Source of the DNA: Nitrospirota bacterium
GTDB taxonomy: Bacteria; Nitrospirota; Nitrospiria; SBBL01; JAADHI01
Assembly: GCA_029261195.1 (NCBI GenBank)
Contig: JAJDBU010000059.1
Location: 83,299-147,298, forward strand
Direction: 5' to 3'
Length of the DNA: 64,000 nucleotides
Below the pieces are notes generated by a model. It was not told the DNA's origin, searched no databases, and saw nothing but the letters and a program-made list of their open reading frames with translations. This document shows, one piece after another, positions 38,050 to 45,938 of this stretch (position 1 is the stretch's first letter; each line of letters begins with the position of its first letter). The translations under genes were made by a program, and so were the position numbers.

Positions 38050-39153
38050 TTATTTCCGAATACGTCCTTCGATGCGGATATCTTCACCCAAACGTTTCAC
38101 TTTAATATTTTCGAGTGCCAAGGCGGAGGAAAGCGCTTCAATCGCCTTGCCACCGACGACCGCTTTTGCATCTTCACCGCAAAGAAATTTTGGCGCGATA
38201 TAAAAAATGACCCTATCTACCAGGCCGGAGCGAAGGGCAATGCCGTTAAGCCCTGCACCTCCCTCAATCAATAGGGAAGTCAGACCACGCTGACCGAGGC
38301 AGTTCAGGATGCTTTCAAAGGAGATCGTACCCGCTTCATTCGGCAAGGGCACTACTGTGATGCCCTTATCTCGAAGATCCTGCGTCTTTTCAGCAGAGGC
38401 CTCTGCTGTGCTTAATATCAGGGTTGAGGTCGATTCGAGATTTGAAATGAGATTGCAGGTCATTGGAACCCGGAGTTGTGGATCGATCACGATGCGAAGC
38501 GGGTTTTTCCCCCTCACCTTGCGAAGTTTCAACATCGGATTATCGGCCAATACCGTGCCAACACCAATGAGCACCGCGTCAACCTCGGCCCTGAGCCGGT
38601 CAACTTCCGCACGCGCTTTTTCCCCACTGATCCAGCGAGACTCGCCTGAAGCCGTGGCAATGCGTCCGTCTAAAGTCATGGCCGCTTTCAAAGTGACAAA
38701 AGGTTTTCCGGTGACTTGATATTTGATAAAGGCCTCGTTGAGCGCTTCTGCCTCGGACAAAAGCAGTTCATCAACCACCTCAATGCCCGCGTCTCGTAGG
38801 CGCTCAAAACCTTTGCCGTAGACCATCGGGTTAGGATCTTTCATGGCCGAAACCACAGACTTAATACCGCTTTTGATGATGGCTTCAGTACAGGGAGATG
38901 TTCGTTTTCCGGTATGACAACAGGGTTCCAGATTGGTGTAAATCGTTGCACCGGCGGCCTGACTCCCCGCCTCCGCAAGGGCCAGTACCTCGGCATGTGC
39001 TTCCCCGGCGGCATGGTGATAGCCCTTACCGACCACCTTCCCCTCCCGGACAACAAGCGCGCCAACCATCGGGTTTGGAGAGGTCAAGCCACGGCCTTTC
39101 CGCGCAAGGCGAAGCACACGTTTCATATAGAGGACATCAGGACTCTGAGACAT
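38050..39153 (-). CDS. ribD: Bifunctional riboflavin biosynthesis deaminase/reductase RibD
   Basis: 367 aa. The N-terminal deaminase has the zinc ligands HAE (53-55) and PCCHTGKRTSPC (78-88); the C-terminal reductase domain contains MTLDGRIATASGESRWISG and LIEGGAGLNG. It carries out two successive steps from the GTP-derived pyrimidine. I place the start at ATG 39153 (MSQSPDVLYMKRVL) rather than at a TTG 36 bases upstream. A strong promoter at 39161-39189 puts the transcript start at or next to this ATG. Confidence 0.95.
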   Translation of the reverse strand: MSQSPDVLYMKRVLRLARKGRGLTSPNPMVGALVVREGKVVGKGYHHAAGEAHAEVLALAEAGSQAAGATIYTNLEPCCHTGKRTSPCTEAIIKSGIKSVVSAMKDPNPMVYGKGFERLRDAGIEVVDELLLSEAEALNEAFIKYQVTGKPFVTLKAAMTLDGRIATASGESRWISGEKARAEVDRLRAEVDAVLIGVGTVLADNPMLKLRKVRGKNPLRIVIDPQLRVPMTCNLISNLESTSTLILSTAEASAEKTQDLRDKGITVVPLPNEAGTISFESILNCLGQRGLTSLLIEGGAGLNGIALRSGLVDRVIFYIAPKFLCGEDAKAVVGGKAIEALSSALALENIKVKRLGEDIRIEGRIRK

Positions 39154-39160
39154 GGGGCGT

Positions 39161-39189
39161 ACTATATAACCCTGTCTAAAAGCTGTCAA
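39161..39189 (-). promoter_or_regulatory. Strong sigma70-type promoter of ribD
   Basis: Read on the minus strand: TTGACA (39189-39184), 17-base spacer, TATAGT (39166-39161). The predicted start of transcription falls at about 39153-39155, the ribD start codon itself, so the mRNA may be leaderless. No FMN riboswitch is possible in that arrangement. Confidence 0.75.
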
Positions 39190-39207
39190 TTTTGCAGATG
39201 ATCGCCT

Positions 39208-39400
39208 AGCTCTCTCTTAGGCCCAGTGACCGGGCAGCTGCGATATCCGCCATCTTATAGGCAGCGTGACCGATTTCTAGTCGCGTATCCATGTTCAACT
39301 CGATGACACCATAGGGCTTGATATGAGCGTATATCAATGGTGTGAGCACTCTCAGGTTTTCCACCTTCTTTCTTGAGAGACAGTTTTCTTCCTTAAATCA
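39208..39400 (-). pseudogene. Short decayed ORF, possible mobile-element debris
   Basis: The minus-strand frame ending in TAG near 39208 reads about 60 residues including VLTPLIYAHIKPYGVIELNM and ends AARSLGLRES, with a stop just upstream of FKEEN. The text looks like the end of a once longer protein. The family is not recognised. Its position beside a transposase tail suggests element debris. Confidence 0.3.
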
Positions 39401-39750
39401 CCTGCTGAATCAGCAGTGTATTTACACTACAAGACAGATTTGTAACAGGTGAAGGGCCAACACAGATAATTCTTGATCTTCAAGTCGGTTTGTTGCCACT
39501 TCGCGACCTTTTCCGAAAAAGATAAAGGAATTCGCGCTATTCCAGTTTTCGACCACATTAAGCCCCGCATTAATTTCTTGGCGCAGGGCTTCAGAACCAA
39601 TAACGACATAGAAAATTGGGGTTCTGTGGCATGTCTTTATTCAATTTATCCAAGGCCGTTGCTAGTTCGCCTCGAAGAGCGTCGACAAAAACAGTCGCAT
39701 CCTGTGACTGTCCGAGGGGCCAAGAAAGACTCAAGGACCGCAAGCAAAGG

Positions 39751-39870
39751 CGCGTCAGCCTCTTACGTTTCATTAATTTTTATAATACCGTCAAACCGCA
39801 TAAGGGGATCGACGGCATGACCCCATACGAAAAACTCTTTGAGTATTTCTATGGATTAACAAATCTGTAA
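39751..39870 (+). pseudogene. Integrase-core transposase C-terminal remnant
   Basis: The plus-strand frame ending in TAA at 39870 reads LLRFINFYNTVKPHKGIDG followed by MTPYEKLFEYFYG. This is the C-terminal pattern of IS481/IS3-type transposases ('FYN-x-x-RPH-x-x-L-x-x-x-TP-x-E'). The sequence before it does not continue the transposase in any frame. It is a different family member from the remnants at 12382 and 27789. Confidence 0.65.
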
Positions 39871-39893
39871 ACAACGCGACCATTTCTAACACT

Positions 39894-40331
39894 TCAATCA
39901 TCCATCTCGGCTTCTCTGGCTTCAATGTCGCGGACGGTCCCCTCGATTTTCTCTAAGTCTTCCTCGAATGGGGCGGTAAGCCCTTCCAAAGCCTTTTCCG
40001 TGTGAAGCCGCCAGAGTTTTTCCCCTGTCTCCCTGTAAAGCTTCTCCAGATCGTGCCTCAGGTTGCGCACTTCCAGTTTCAGCTTGGCGAGATGGGCCGC
40101 CCTGGCGCTTAAGTCTCCTACTTTTTCGGCACTGGATTTCACCATTTCGCCGCTGGCTTCCGCGACTTTTACGGCCGCGCCGACAACCGTTTTCCAGACG
40201 CTTCCCGCTTTTCCGGCGTGGTCTGCTTCCGGCTTTGGGGGTGCTTCATCAGGCACCGGTTTGAGGGTTGTGATGCTTGCCTGCGCCGCCTCTTGTCCCT
40301 CGGCGTCTTCCTTTTTTTTCGTTTCAGTCAT
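39894..40331 (-). CDS. Hypothetical charged helical protein
   Basis: 145 aa without signal peptide. A Pro/Ala/Lys/Glu-rich N-terminus (1-40) leads into a predicted amphipathic helix (VWKTVVGAAVKVAEASGEMV) and a long coiled coil (LKLEVRNLRHDLEKLYRETG). Such proteins are often associated with stress or membrane surfaces, but no family is assigned. AGGAGGA precedes the ATG. It lies downstream of the LapA-domain gene, possibly in one operon with the genes up to the sigma factor. Confidence 0.65.
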   Translation of the reverse strand: MTETKKKEDAEGQEAAQASITTLKPVPDEAPPKPEADHAGKAGSVWKTVVGAAVKVAEASGEMVKSSAEKVGDLSARAAHLAKLKLEVRNLRHDLEKLYRETGEKLWRLHTEKALEGLTAPFEEDLEKIEGTVRDIEAREAEMDD

Positions 40332-40393
40332 GTGTCAATCCTCCTTATGCTGTGATCTTGTTAAATTAATGGGCGCTTACCCATAAAAAACCG

Positions 40394-40681
40394 TCAGCCC
40401 GTGGTGTGCACCGGCGGTTTTTCGAGGGCTTTTTCCCCTTTCCGTGAACTGCGCTTGGCGAAAAAAACGCCCAAAGCGGCGCCGGTCCCGAGCGCCAGGG
40501 TCAGCAAAAAGGCGTGTGGGAGCCAGAAGGAGAAAAAGAAGAGCCTTGTCTCCACAAGGTTTAAATTCTGCAAAATGAAGACAAGGATCAATGCGGCATA
40601 AACCAGGTGGACAAGCCGCTTGAGGGAATACGGCGGCTTCGCAGTCAATCCGTCACTTTGTTTTTCAATTCCCTTATTCAC
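40394..40681 (-). CDS. LapA-domain (DUF1049) inner-membrane protein
   Basis: 95 aa with two membrane helices: LVYAALILVFILQNLNLVE, which holds the family's conserved 'F-x-x-Q-N' element, and FLLTLALGTGAALGVFFA. The loop RLFFFSFWLP also fits LapA. Enterobacterial LapA/LapB regulate lipopolysaccharide assembly; no LapB is adjacent here. Cytoplasmic basic tail follows. Probably part of the minus-strand stress/envelope cluster. Confidence 0.75.
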   Translation of the reverse strand: MNKGIEKQSDGLTAKPPYSLKRLVHLVYAALILVFILQNLNLVETRLFFFSFWLPHAFLLTLALGTGAALGVFFAKRSSRKGEKALEKPPVHTTG

Positions 40682-40739
40682 GCTTGTTCCTCCCTCGTCG
40701 TATTAGACAGGAAATTCCCCGAAAAGTCACAAATGCCGT

Positions 40740-41567
40740 TTATTGCGGCGCTGTGTTACTTTCCGCCACCTCCTCAATGAGCATCTTGTTGGGCACATAG
40801 ATGACGGATTGGGCATTTTGGACCGTCGTGCTGACCGGACCGATCTGGAGAATTTCTCCATGCCGGTTCTGGAAAGTGATTTCCTGTCCGACATGGAATA
40901 TTTTGCGCACATAAACACCTGAAATAATGTTCTGTGCGACACTCCGCATCCCCAGACCGAAGGTGAGGGCAAGCGCCAGCCCCACTGCGCCGATCGTGAT
41001 GGCGAAGGTCAACTCCAAAGCGTTCGACTCAATCTCCAGTTGTTTAAAGGCAATGACCGCGATGAGGAGGATCACGACATTGCAGATCAGTTTCCCCAGT
41101 ATTTCAGCCGCTTCAATGCCCGCTTCTTCCGCTGTGCCCTGAACGAGTTGACCCACGAAGCGTCCGAACAGAGATCCGAAAAGGACGATGAAAACCACGG
41201 CGATGAGGTTGGGAATGAATGCGACCAGTTTCTGGACCACCTCGGCAAAGAGGGTCAGGTGGAGGGCGTCCGCCGCGGATAAGAGGAAGATCAGCATTGT
41301 CAGCCAAAAAATCATGGTGCCGACCAGCATTGAGGGAAGGGGCTCAAACCCCGCCTTGCGCAGGAAGGTAGTGAATCCGGCTTTTTCGGCCAGGCGGTCA
41401 AAGCTCACCCGCTTTAAAAAGCGTACAGCCAGACGCTGAAGACCAAGGGCGGTAAACCAGCCTGCGAGCAACAGGGCCGCCGCTGCAAGGACGTTCGGCA
41501 CAATGGCGACGAAACGCTCATAAAGCGGTTGAAGTATTGGATAAAACCACGTTTCGAGAGATTTCAT
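40740..41567 (-). CDS. MscS-related small-conductance channel with multiple N-terminal helices
   Basis: 275 aa from ATG 41567 (MKSLETWFYPILQPL), which has GAGGAA upstream. The 'conserved TM helix' repeat is seen twice (NVLAAAALLLAGWFTALGLQ and NLIAVVFIVLFGSLFGRFVG). A pore-type region (GLALALTFGLGMRSVAQNII, then SGVYVRKIFHVGQEITF) ends with a short beta domain. The C-terminal vestibule domain of full MscS is largely missing, as is usual in this subfamily. It should act in osmotic adaptation. Its start overlaps the stop of the small gene at 41564 (ATGA), tying it to the ECF sigma operon. Confidence 0.82.
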   Translation of the reverse strand: MKSLETWFYPILQPLYERFVAIVPNVLAAAALLLAGWFTALGLQRLAVRFLKRVSFDRLAEKAGFTTFLRKAGFEPLPSMLVGTMIFWLTMLIFLLSAADALHLTLFAEVVQKLVAFIPNLIAVVFIVLFGSLFGRFVGQLVQGTAEEAGIEAAEILGKLICNVVILLIAVIAFKQLEIESNALELTFAITIGAVGLALALTFGLGMRSVAQNIISGVYVRKIFHVGQEITFQNRHGEILQIGPVSTTVQNAQSVIYVPNKMLIEEVAESNTAPQ

Positions 41568-41803
41568 GCGATTGTTCCTCCTTTTGTTTTTGGATGCCCG
41601 CCCCGCGGTACGGTTTGCGTCCAAAGCAATGCCCGGATCAGTACTGCGGCGCCCGCGAGGATCATGCCAAGACAGTCACGCATCAGGCGGTGTACAGATG
41701 CCTGTTTCAGTACCTTCCGGGTAAAATCGTCTCCTAATGTTAGGGCCTCCCCTCCTCTCTCCGGGGACCAGCCTTTCAGATGTTCAGACAAAGACTTCTC
41801 CAT
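41564..41803 (-). CDS. Small membrane protein, candidate anti-sigma factor
   Basis: 79 aa. A charged cytoplasmic N-terminus (DDFTRKVLKQASVHRLMRD) is followed by one membrane helix (CLGMILAGAAVLIRALLW). The layout 'FT-x-x-V-x-x-x...' then a helix resembles the middle of many anti-sigma factors, though the zinc-binding HXXXCXXC motif is absent. It lies five bases downstream of the ECF sigma factor gene and overlaps the channel gene, the usual place for an anti-sigma factor. The assignment is contextual. Confidence 0.55.
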   Translation of the reverse strand: MEKSLSEHLKGWSPERGGEALTLGDDFTRKVLKQASVHRLMRDCLGMILAGAAVLIRALLWTQTVPRGGHPKTKGGTIA

Positions 41804-41808
41804 CTCGT

Positions 41809-42432
41809 TTATACCGTCTCTTCCCGCCGCTTCAGCGCCAGGTATTCCTTTTTGAATGTCTCCCGTGCCCGTTTTAAGCGCATCTTTGCTGCACTCTGTC
41901 CGATGTCCAGTCGCTTTGCAAGCGTGCGATAGTCACACTCCTCAAAATATCGAAGGCGGATGATCTCGCGATGACGGAGATCCATGCCGTTCAATACCCG
42001 GGCGATGCGATCTTTTTGCCCGGTTTTTTCGATGGAAGCGCCGACAACATCAAACATTTCCTGCTCTTCCCGCAGGATCCTCCGGTTTTCATCCAGCTCT
42101 TCTGTCAGCCACCACCAGAATTTCCGGTCCGTCTTTTCGCGGAAATTGAGCGTTGTGTTCACGGTGACGGCATACAGCCAGGTTGAAAAACGGGCCTCTC
42201 CCTTAAACGAAGAGAGTCCGTGAAAGACCTTTAAAAAGACCTCCTGCGCGGCATCTTCCGCGTCTTCCCTGCTTTGAAGCATGCTGTAAATTTTCCGGAA
42301 CACCCGGTCCTTGTAGCGCTTGAGCAAGACTTCAAAATGCGCTGTTTCATTGGGAAGTTCCCGTTGGCAATGCCGAACCAGGACATCATCTGAAGGCGCC
42401 TCCTCATCCATCTGTCTTATTATGACCGGCAT
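41809..42432 (-). CDS. ECF-type RNA polymerase sigma factor
   Basis: 207 aa. Region 2 includes VFRKIYSMLQSREDAEDAAQ and EVFLKVFHGLSSFKGEARFS, then TWLYAVTVNTTLN. Region 4 includes MDLRHREIIRLRYFEECDYR and TLAKRLDIGQSAAKMRLKRA. No extra domains. The linker between them is longer than average. The start may be ATG 42432 or 42411. A CATAAT-like element directly before 42411 could place transcription start at that ATG. It probably controls the downstream membrane protein and channel genes in response to envelope or osmotic stress. Confidence 0.9.
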   Translation of the reverse strand: MPVIIRQMDEEAPSDDVLVRHCQRELPNETAHFEVLLKRYKDRVFRKIYSMLQSREDAEDAAQEVFLKVFHGLSSFKGEARFSTWLYAVTVNTTLNFREKTDRKFWWWLTEELDENRRILREEQEMFDVVGASIEKTGQKDRIARVLNGMDLRHREIIRLRYFEECDYRTLAKRLDIGQSAAKMRLKRARETFKKEYLALKRREETV

Positions 42433-42527
42433 TTTCAGAAAAAGTCACATTCGTCGAATGGGACGGGTTCAGATGGATGTCCGAAGGCAGGAACAGAGAA
42501 GCATGGGCCAGGACACGGAGCGGGAGG

Positions 42528-43439
42528 TCAGCGGCTTCCCTGTTCCGGGGCGCGGGCCGGGGTGGTGCGGGGACCCAGCGGGAAGGGCAGAGGGGAGCGG
42601 AAGTGCAGATCGCGTTGCGGGAAGGGGATATCGATCTTCTTTTCACGGAATTTCCGGACGATGGCGCAATTGATTTCGGAGCGGATTTCCCGGTTGTGCT
42701 GGGGGCGATCGATCCAGACACGGAGATTCATGTTCCAGGCAGAGTCCCCGAACGATTCAAAGAGGATTCCCGCTGCGGGACGCCGCAGGACTTTGGGGGT
42801 GGCCTCCGCCACTTCCAGGAGCGATGCGATGACAGTATCCAGGTTGGAATCATACGAGACGCCGACGGGAATATCCAGGCGGACCTTCGGGTCGCCGTGC
42901 GACCAGTTGATGACGGTACCGGAGATAAACTCGGCGTTCGGCACGATGTAAGAGATATTGTTCACGGTCCGGATGGTGGTGGAGCGCATGTTGATTTCGG
43001 TAACATCCCCTTCCGTGTCTCCGACGGTGACGCGGTCCCCCACCCGGATGGGGCGTTCGAAAAGGAGGATGAGGCCGGAGATGAAATTGGAGGTGATGTT
43101 CTGCAGCCCGAAGCCGATTCCGACCGAAAGAAACCCGAAGATGACCAGAAGGCCGCTCAAATCGATTCCGATTGCCTGGAAACCGACGATGGTGCCTAAG
43201 GTGACGATGGTGTAATGAAGGATTCTGGAAAGGGCGTAACGGGTTCCCTCTTCCATCTTCAGCCGGGTAAAAAAACGGCTTGTCAGGATCTTGTTGACCC
43301 ATTTTGAAACCACGATGAAAACGGCGATGATGATGACAAAGGTGATCAGCGAGCGGAGGGTCACATGGGTTTGCGCGATCTTCAGGATGCTGAAATCGAG
43401 TACGGCGCCGACAGACGATGCGATTTCTAAAAAGGTCAT
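42528..43439 (-). CDS. MscS-family mechanosensitive channel
   Basis: 303 aa. Three membrane helices, with the pore helix FGFLSVGIGFGLQNITSNFI and the beta-domain hallmark LLFERPIRVGDRVTVGDTEG. The C-terminal alpha/beta vestibule is complete and ends with FPQRDLHF. A low-complexity Pro/Arg tail (about 20 residues) follows and looks like an added extension. It opens under membrane tension to release solutes. It is a close relative of the channel at 52437. Convergent or tandem position upstream of the ECF sigma gene. Confidence 0.92.
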   Translation of the reverse strand: MTFLEIASSVGAVLDFSILKIAQTHVTLRSLITFVIIIAVFIVVSKWVNKILTSRFFTRLKMEEGTRYALSRILHYTIVTLGTIVGFQAIGIDLSGLLVIFGFLSVGIGFGLQNITSNFISGLILLFERPIRVGDRVTVGDTEGDVTEINMRSTTIRTVNNISYIVPNAEFISGTVINWSHGDPKVRLDIPVGVSYDSNLDTVIASLLEVAEATPKVLRRPAAGILFESFGDSAWNMNLRVWIDRPQHNREIRSEINCAIVRKFREKKIDIPFPQRDLHFRSPLPFPLGPRTTPARAPEQGSR

Positions 43440-43448
43440 TGGGCACCT

Positions 43449-43673
43449 CTAAGGCGACGGAATGCTGCTTCCCTTCCCTGTTTCCGTCGGCGGGATATCC
43501 GGCTGCCGGTCCGGATCAAAATCATTCGGCCACCCCCTGTGCGGATGAGCGGGAGCATATCCTGCCTTCACGCGATGTGCAAGGATAACAGGGTCTGAAA
43601 TTTCTCCGCAGTTTACGCAGCGTCCCCCTGAATAATCAATTACCACCAAACCCCGGCATCTACGGCATTCCAT
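43449..43673 (-). CDS. Small zinc-ribbon protein
   Basis: 74 aa. Four cysteines form a ribbon (CRRC at residues 3-6 and CVNC at 19-22) typical of a rubredoxin-type knuckle. The remainder is Pro/Asp-rich and unstructured in appearance. Ten bases separate it from the mscS start, so the two are probably cotranscribed. Small zinc-ribbon proteins of this type often modify transcription or bind partner proteins; nothing more specific is visible. Confidence 0.6.
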   Translation of the reverse strand: MECRRCRGLVVIDYSGGRCVNCGEISDPVILAHRVKAGYAPAHPHRGWPNDFDPDRQPDIPPTETGKGSSIPSP

Positions 43674-43736
43674 TGTCCACTTCCTTTTTTTTAATCAGCC
43701 AGCGCTTTGATTGAGCTTCATCATCATGACCACGAG

Positions 43737-43776
43737 CGCTTACCTTGCCCCCTTCCCGCTTACCTTGCCCCCTTCC
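43737..43776. repeat. Perfect 20-bp tandem duplication
   Basis: Two exact copies of CGCTTACCTTGCCCCCTTCC directly adjoin. It lies in the roughly 400-base gene-free interval between 43673 and 44077. Confidence 0.95.
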
Positions 43777-43917
43777 AAGGAAGCGTAAGTCTCGCTTGGG
43801 TTCCTGGGTTTCTGTGGCTTATCCGCTCTTGGCTCAGGGCTTTGATTTTTCGTATCCCCACCGCAGCCTGCTTTTTCAGCTTCCCCAAGACCTTCTTCAT
43901 CAATCCCCTTCTTCCGC

Positions 43918-43958
43918 CTAAATCCTGCAATCGGCAATAAACCGATTGCAGGATTTAG
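43918..43958. repeat. Perfect 17-bp inverted repeat
   Basis: Arms CTAAATCCTGCAATCGG and its exact complement with a 7-base loop. No T-run follows on either strand, so it is not a canonical terminator. It shares no sequence with the inverted repeat at 12533. Confidence 0.9.
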
Positions 43959-44076
43959 CTTACATTAAAAGGGTGTCATATCGACCGAAGGGAGAGATCT
44001 TGTATTTGAGTGTTTTATAAAGATTTTTCGCTTCGCTTCGAAATGCCATTTCACATATGCGTTAATGAAACAATGC

Positions 44077-44406
44077 CTAGGAGGGATCCTCCCCCTCAGA
44101 CTCTGCCGGGTTGGAAGGGCCCTCATCCTCCACTTCCGGATTCGATTCTTCTTCTTCAAAAACCAGAATCCAGTTGGCATGCCCCTCCTCCTCTTCGAGG
44201 TCAACCACGGCGGACTCCCGCAGTTTTCCCTCAACCCGTGTCCTCCCGTCAAAGTGGACTCTGAGGTGATCGCCACTCACAAGTTCTATCGTGACAAAAG
44301 ACTTTTCAAGCTTCACCACCATGCCCGTCATTATTTCTCCTGCACCGCTTAAGGGAACAAATCCCAGCAAGAACAAGCCTATCGCAAAAATGATCTTCTT
44401 TTTCAT
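44077..44406 (-). CDS. Exported acidic protein of unknown function
   Basis: 109 aa from ATG 44406, behind GGAGGAGAAGG. Signal peptide MKKKIIFAIGLFLLGFVPLS with cleavage near SGAG. The mature part begins with a small beta module (MTGMVVKLEKSFVTIELVSG, then DHLRVHFDGRTRVEG). It ends in an extremely acidic tail (Glu/Asp/Pro-rich, last 40 residues). The fold of the beta part resembles periplasmic copper- or cation-binding DUF-type modules, but no ligand motif is certain. It lies next to the two-component system, facing the same way, and could be a target of it. Confidence 0.65.
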   Translation of the reverse strand: MKKKIIFAIGLFLLGFVPLSGAGEIMTGMVVKLEKSFVTIELVSGDHLRVHFDGRTRVEGKLRESAVVDLEEEEGHANWILVFEEEESNPEVEDEGPSNPAESEGEDPS

Positions 44407-44512
44407 TTCCTTCTCCTCCTTCGTTTGCTGTGTCCTCTGCCGTGCCATGTCGGACACAGGCCACACCTGTTTGATGACGGGACGGAGCATACCTTGTTGA
44501 AATTAAGGAGGG

Positions 44513-44543
44513 ATTAAAGAAAGATTAAATTACTCTAATCTTT
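44513..44543. promoter_or_regulatory. AT-rich direct and inverted repeat between histidine kinase and exported protein
   Basis: ATTAAA occurs twice 11 bases apart (44513 and 44524), spacing typical for OmpR-family binding. AAAGATTA (44520-44527) is also inverted at 44536-44543. Read on the minus strand the inverted pair could act as a weak terminator after the kinase gene. Both readings are possible. Confidence 0.4.
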
Positions 44544-45935
44544 TTGTGGAAGGGTGACGGTGAACCGGCTTCCCTTTCCGACGCGACTCTCGACAACGAT
44601 GGATCCCTCATGGGCCTTCGCAATCCACCGGCAAATGCTTAAGCCGAGACCGCTTCCTCCGGAAGCGCGGGACTTATCCACCTGGTAGAAGCGATCGAAG
44701 ATCCGGGGAATCTCCTCTTCCGGAATGCCGCAGCCCGTATCGGCGACAGATATCTTTGCCCGATTGCCTTCCTTCTCTAAAGAAATCGTGACCTCGCCGC
44801 CCGCCGGTGTGAAGCTGAGCGCGTTATAGACCAGGTTCAGAAGGAGTTCCTCCAGAAGCATGGCATCTCCCTTCACAATGACAGACGCCAGACCCTGAAG
44901 CCCCATCCTGATCTCCTTTTTTTGTGCCGTTGCCTGAAATCGTTTTCCGAAGGCCTCTATCAGCCGCCCCAAATCGACCTCTGTAACATTCAGCGGGATC
45001 TCTCCCCGCCCGGCCTTCGATAGAAGGAGCAGCCTTTCCACAATCTTCTCCATCCTCAGGATTTCTTCGAGGTTGCTTTCAAGTACCTCCCGGTATGCCG
45101 CTTTAGTGCGCATATGCCGCAGGCTCAATTCCGTCTCTCCCCGGAGGATGGCCAGCGGTATGCGCAGCTCGTGGGACACATTGTCGCTGAAATCCTGGAT
45201 CTGCTGAAAAGAAGCTTCCAGTCGGGCGATCATCTGATTGAAGGTTTGCGCCAGTTCCCTGATTTCATGACCGGCCTGCATGGCTTCGATACGATGGCTC
45301 AAATCTCCGGAGCGAATCCGCCGAGCCGTCCGGACGATCGTATCGAGGGGCTTAAGCGCCCGTCGTGTTAGCCAGCCTCCCCCCATTCCGACGAGCAGTG
45401 CGGCGGCCGGTATAAAAAGAAGACTTAAGAACAATGTGTTCTCAAGGCTTCTTTGGATATTGATCATGGAGCTTCCCACCTGAATGAGATAGCGCAGTTG
45501 GTTCTGAGCGTAGACCGGCTTCATCAGGATCCGTATGGGAATCCGATTTTTGCCCAGTAATATAGTGGAAAAGGTCGCCTTTTCCTGAAGCGCCCTGTTC
45601 CACATCTTCTCGGTGACGGGCAGCCGCTCGTCTGCGATCATTGATGAGGAAAAAACGATAGATCCGGAAGCGTCATACACCTCTATGATCATCCCTTTTA
45701 ATTCGATGTCGGGGTGGTTCATCAGCATGCGATCCACCGCCGAACGTACCCTGCCTTCAGAAAGGCGGATGCTGGCGATGGATGCGTCGAGAATCCCCGC
45801 CGTGGCGCGGAGCGAATAGTCTTTTTGGTCGAGCAGCATCTGTTGCTGTCCGGCATACCGGAGTCCGGCCGAGAGGATCAGAACGGAGCCCGTCAGCAGG
45901 CCGTACCAGATGGCCAGTTTCGTCCGAATGGTCAC
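44535..45935 (-). CDS. Sensor histidine kinase (CusS-like)
   Basis: 466 aa. Two membrane helices (about 8-26 and 167-188) bracket a periplasmic sensor of about 140 residues. A HAMP domain (190-245) follows. The H-box is SHELRIPLAILRGE with His255, and the ATPase domain has N (LNLVYNAL), G1 (VADTGCGIP) and G2 (GGSGLGLSICRW) boxes. The general form is that of heavy-metal and envelope-stress kinases, but the sensor has no evident metal-binding motif. Four bases separate it from the response regulator gene. Confidence 0.93.
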   Translation of the reverse strand: MTIRTKLAIWYGLLTGSVLILSAGLRYAGQQQMLLDQKDYSLRATAGILDASIASIRLSEGRVRSAVDRMLMNHPDIELKGMIIEVYDASGSIVFSSSMIADERLPVTEKMWNRALQEKATFSTILLGKNRIPIRILMKPVYAQNQLRYLIQVGSSMINIQRSLENTLFLSLLFIPAAALLVGMGGGWLTRRALKPLDTIVRTARRIRSGDLSHRIEAMQAGHEIRELAQTFNQMIARLEASFQQIQDFSDNVSHELRIPLAILRGETELSLRHMRTKAAYREVLESNLEEILRMEKIVERLLLLSKAGRGEIPLNVTEVDLGRLIEAFGKRFQATAQKKEIRMGLQGLASVIVKGDAMLLEELLLNLVYNALSFTPAGGEVTISLEKEGNRAKISVADTGCGIPEEEIPRIFDRFYQVDKSRASGGSGLGLSICRWIAKAHEGSIVVESRVGKGSRFTVTLPQKD

Positions 45936-45938
45936 GGC

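Noticed and set aside
43965..44276. Minus-strand 103-aa ORF and a shorter frame ending SPFGRYDTLLM
   Set aside because: The long ORF overlaps the exported acidic protein, which has a signal peptide and a good ribosome binding site. The short frame is too small to support.
44519..44544. Strong intrinsic terminator after the histidine kinase
   Set aside because: The stem is AT-only apart from one G-C pair and lacks a continuous T-tract, so only a weak terminator or a regulator site is possible.
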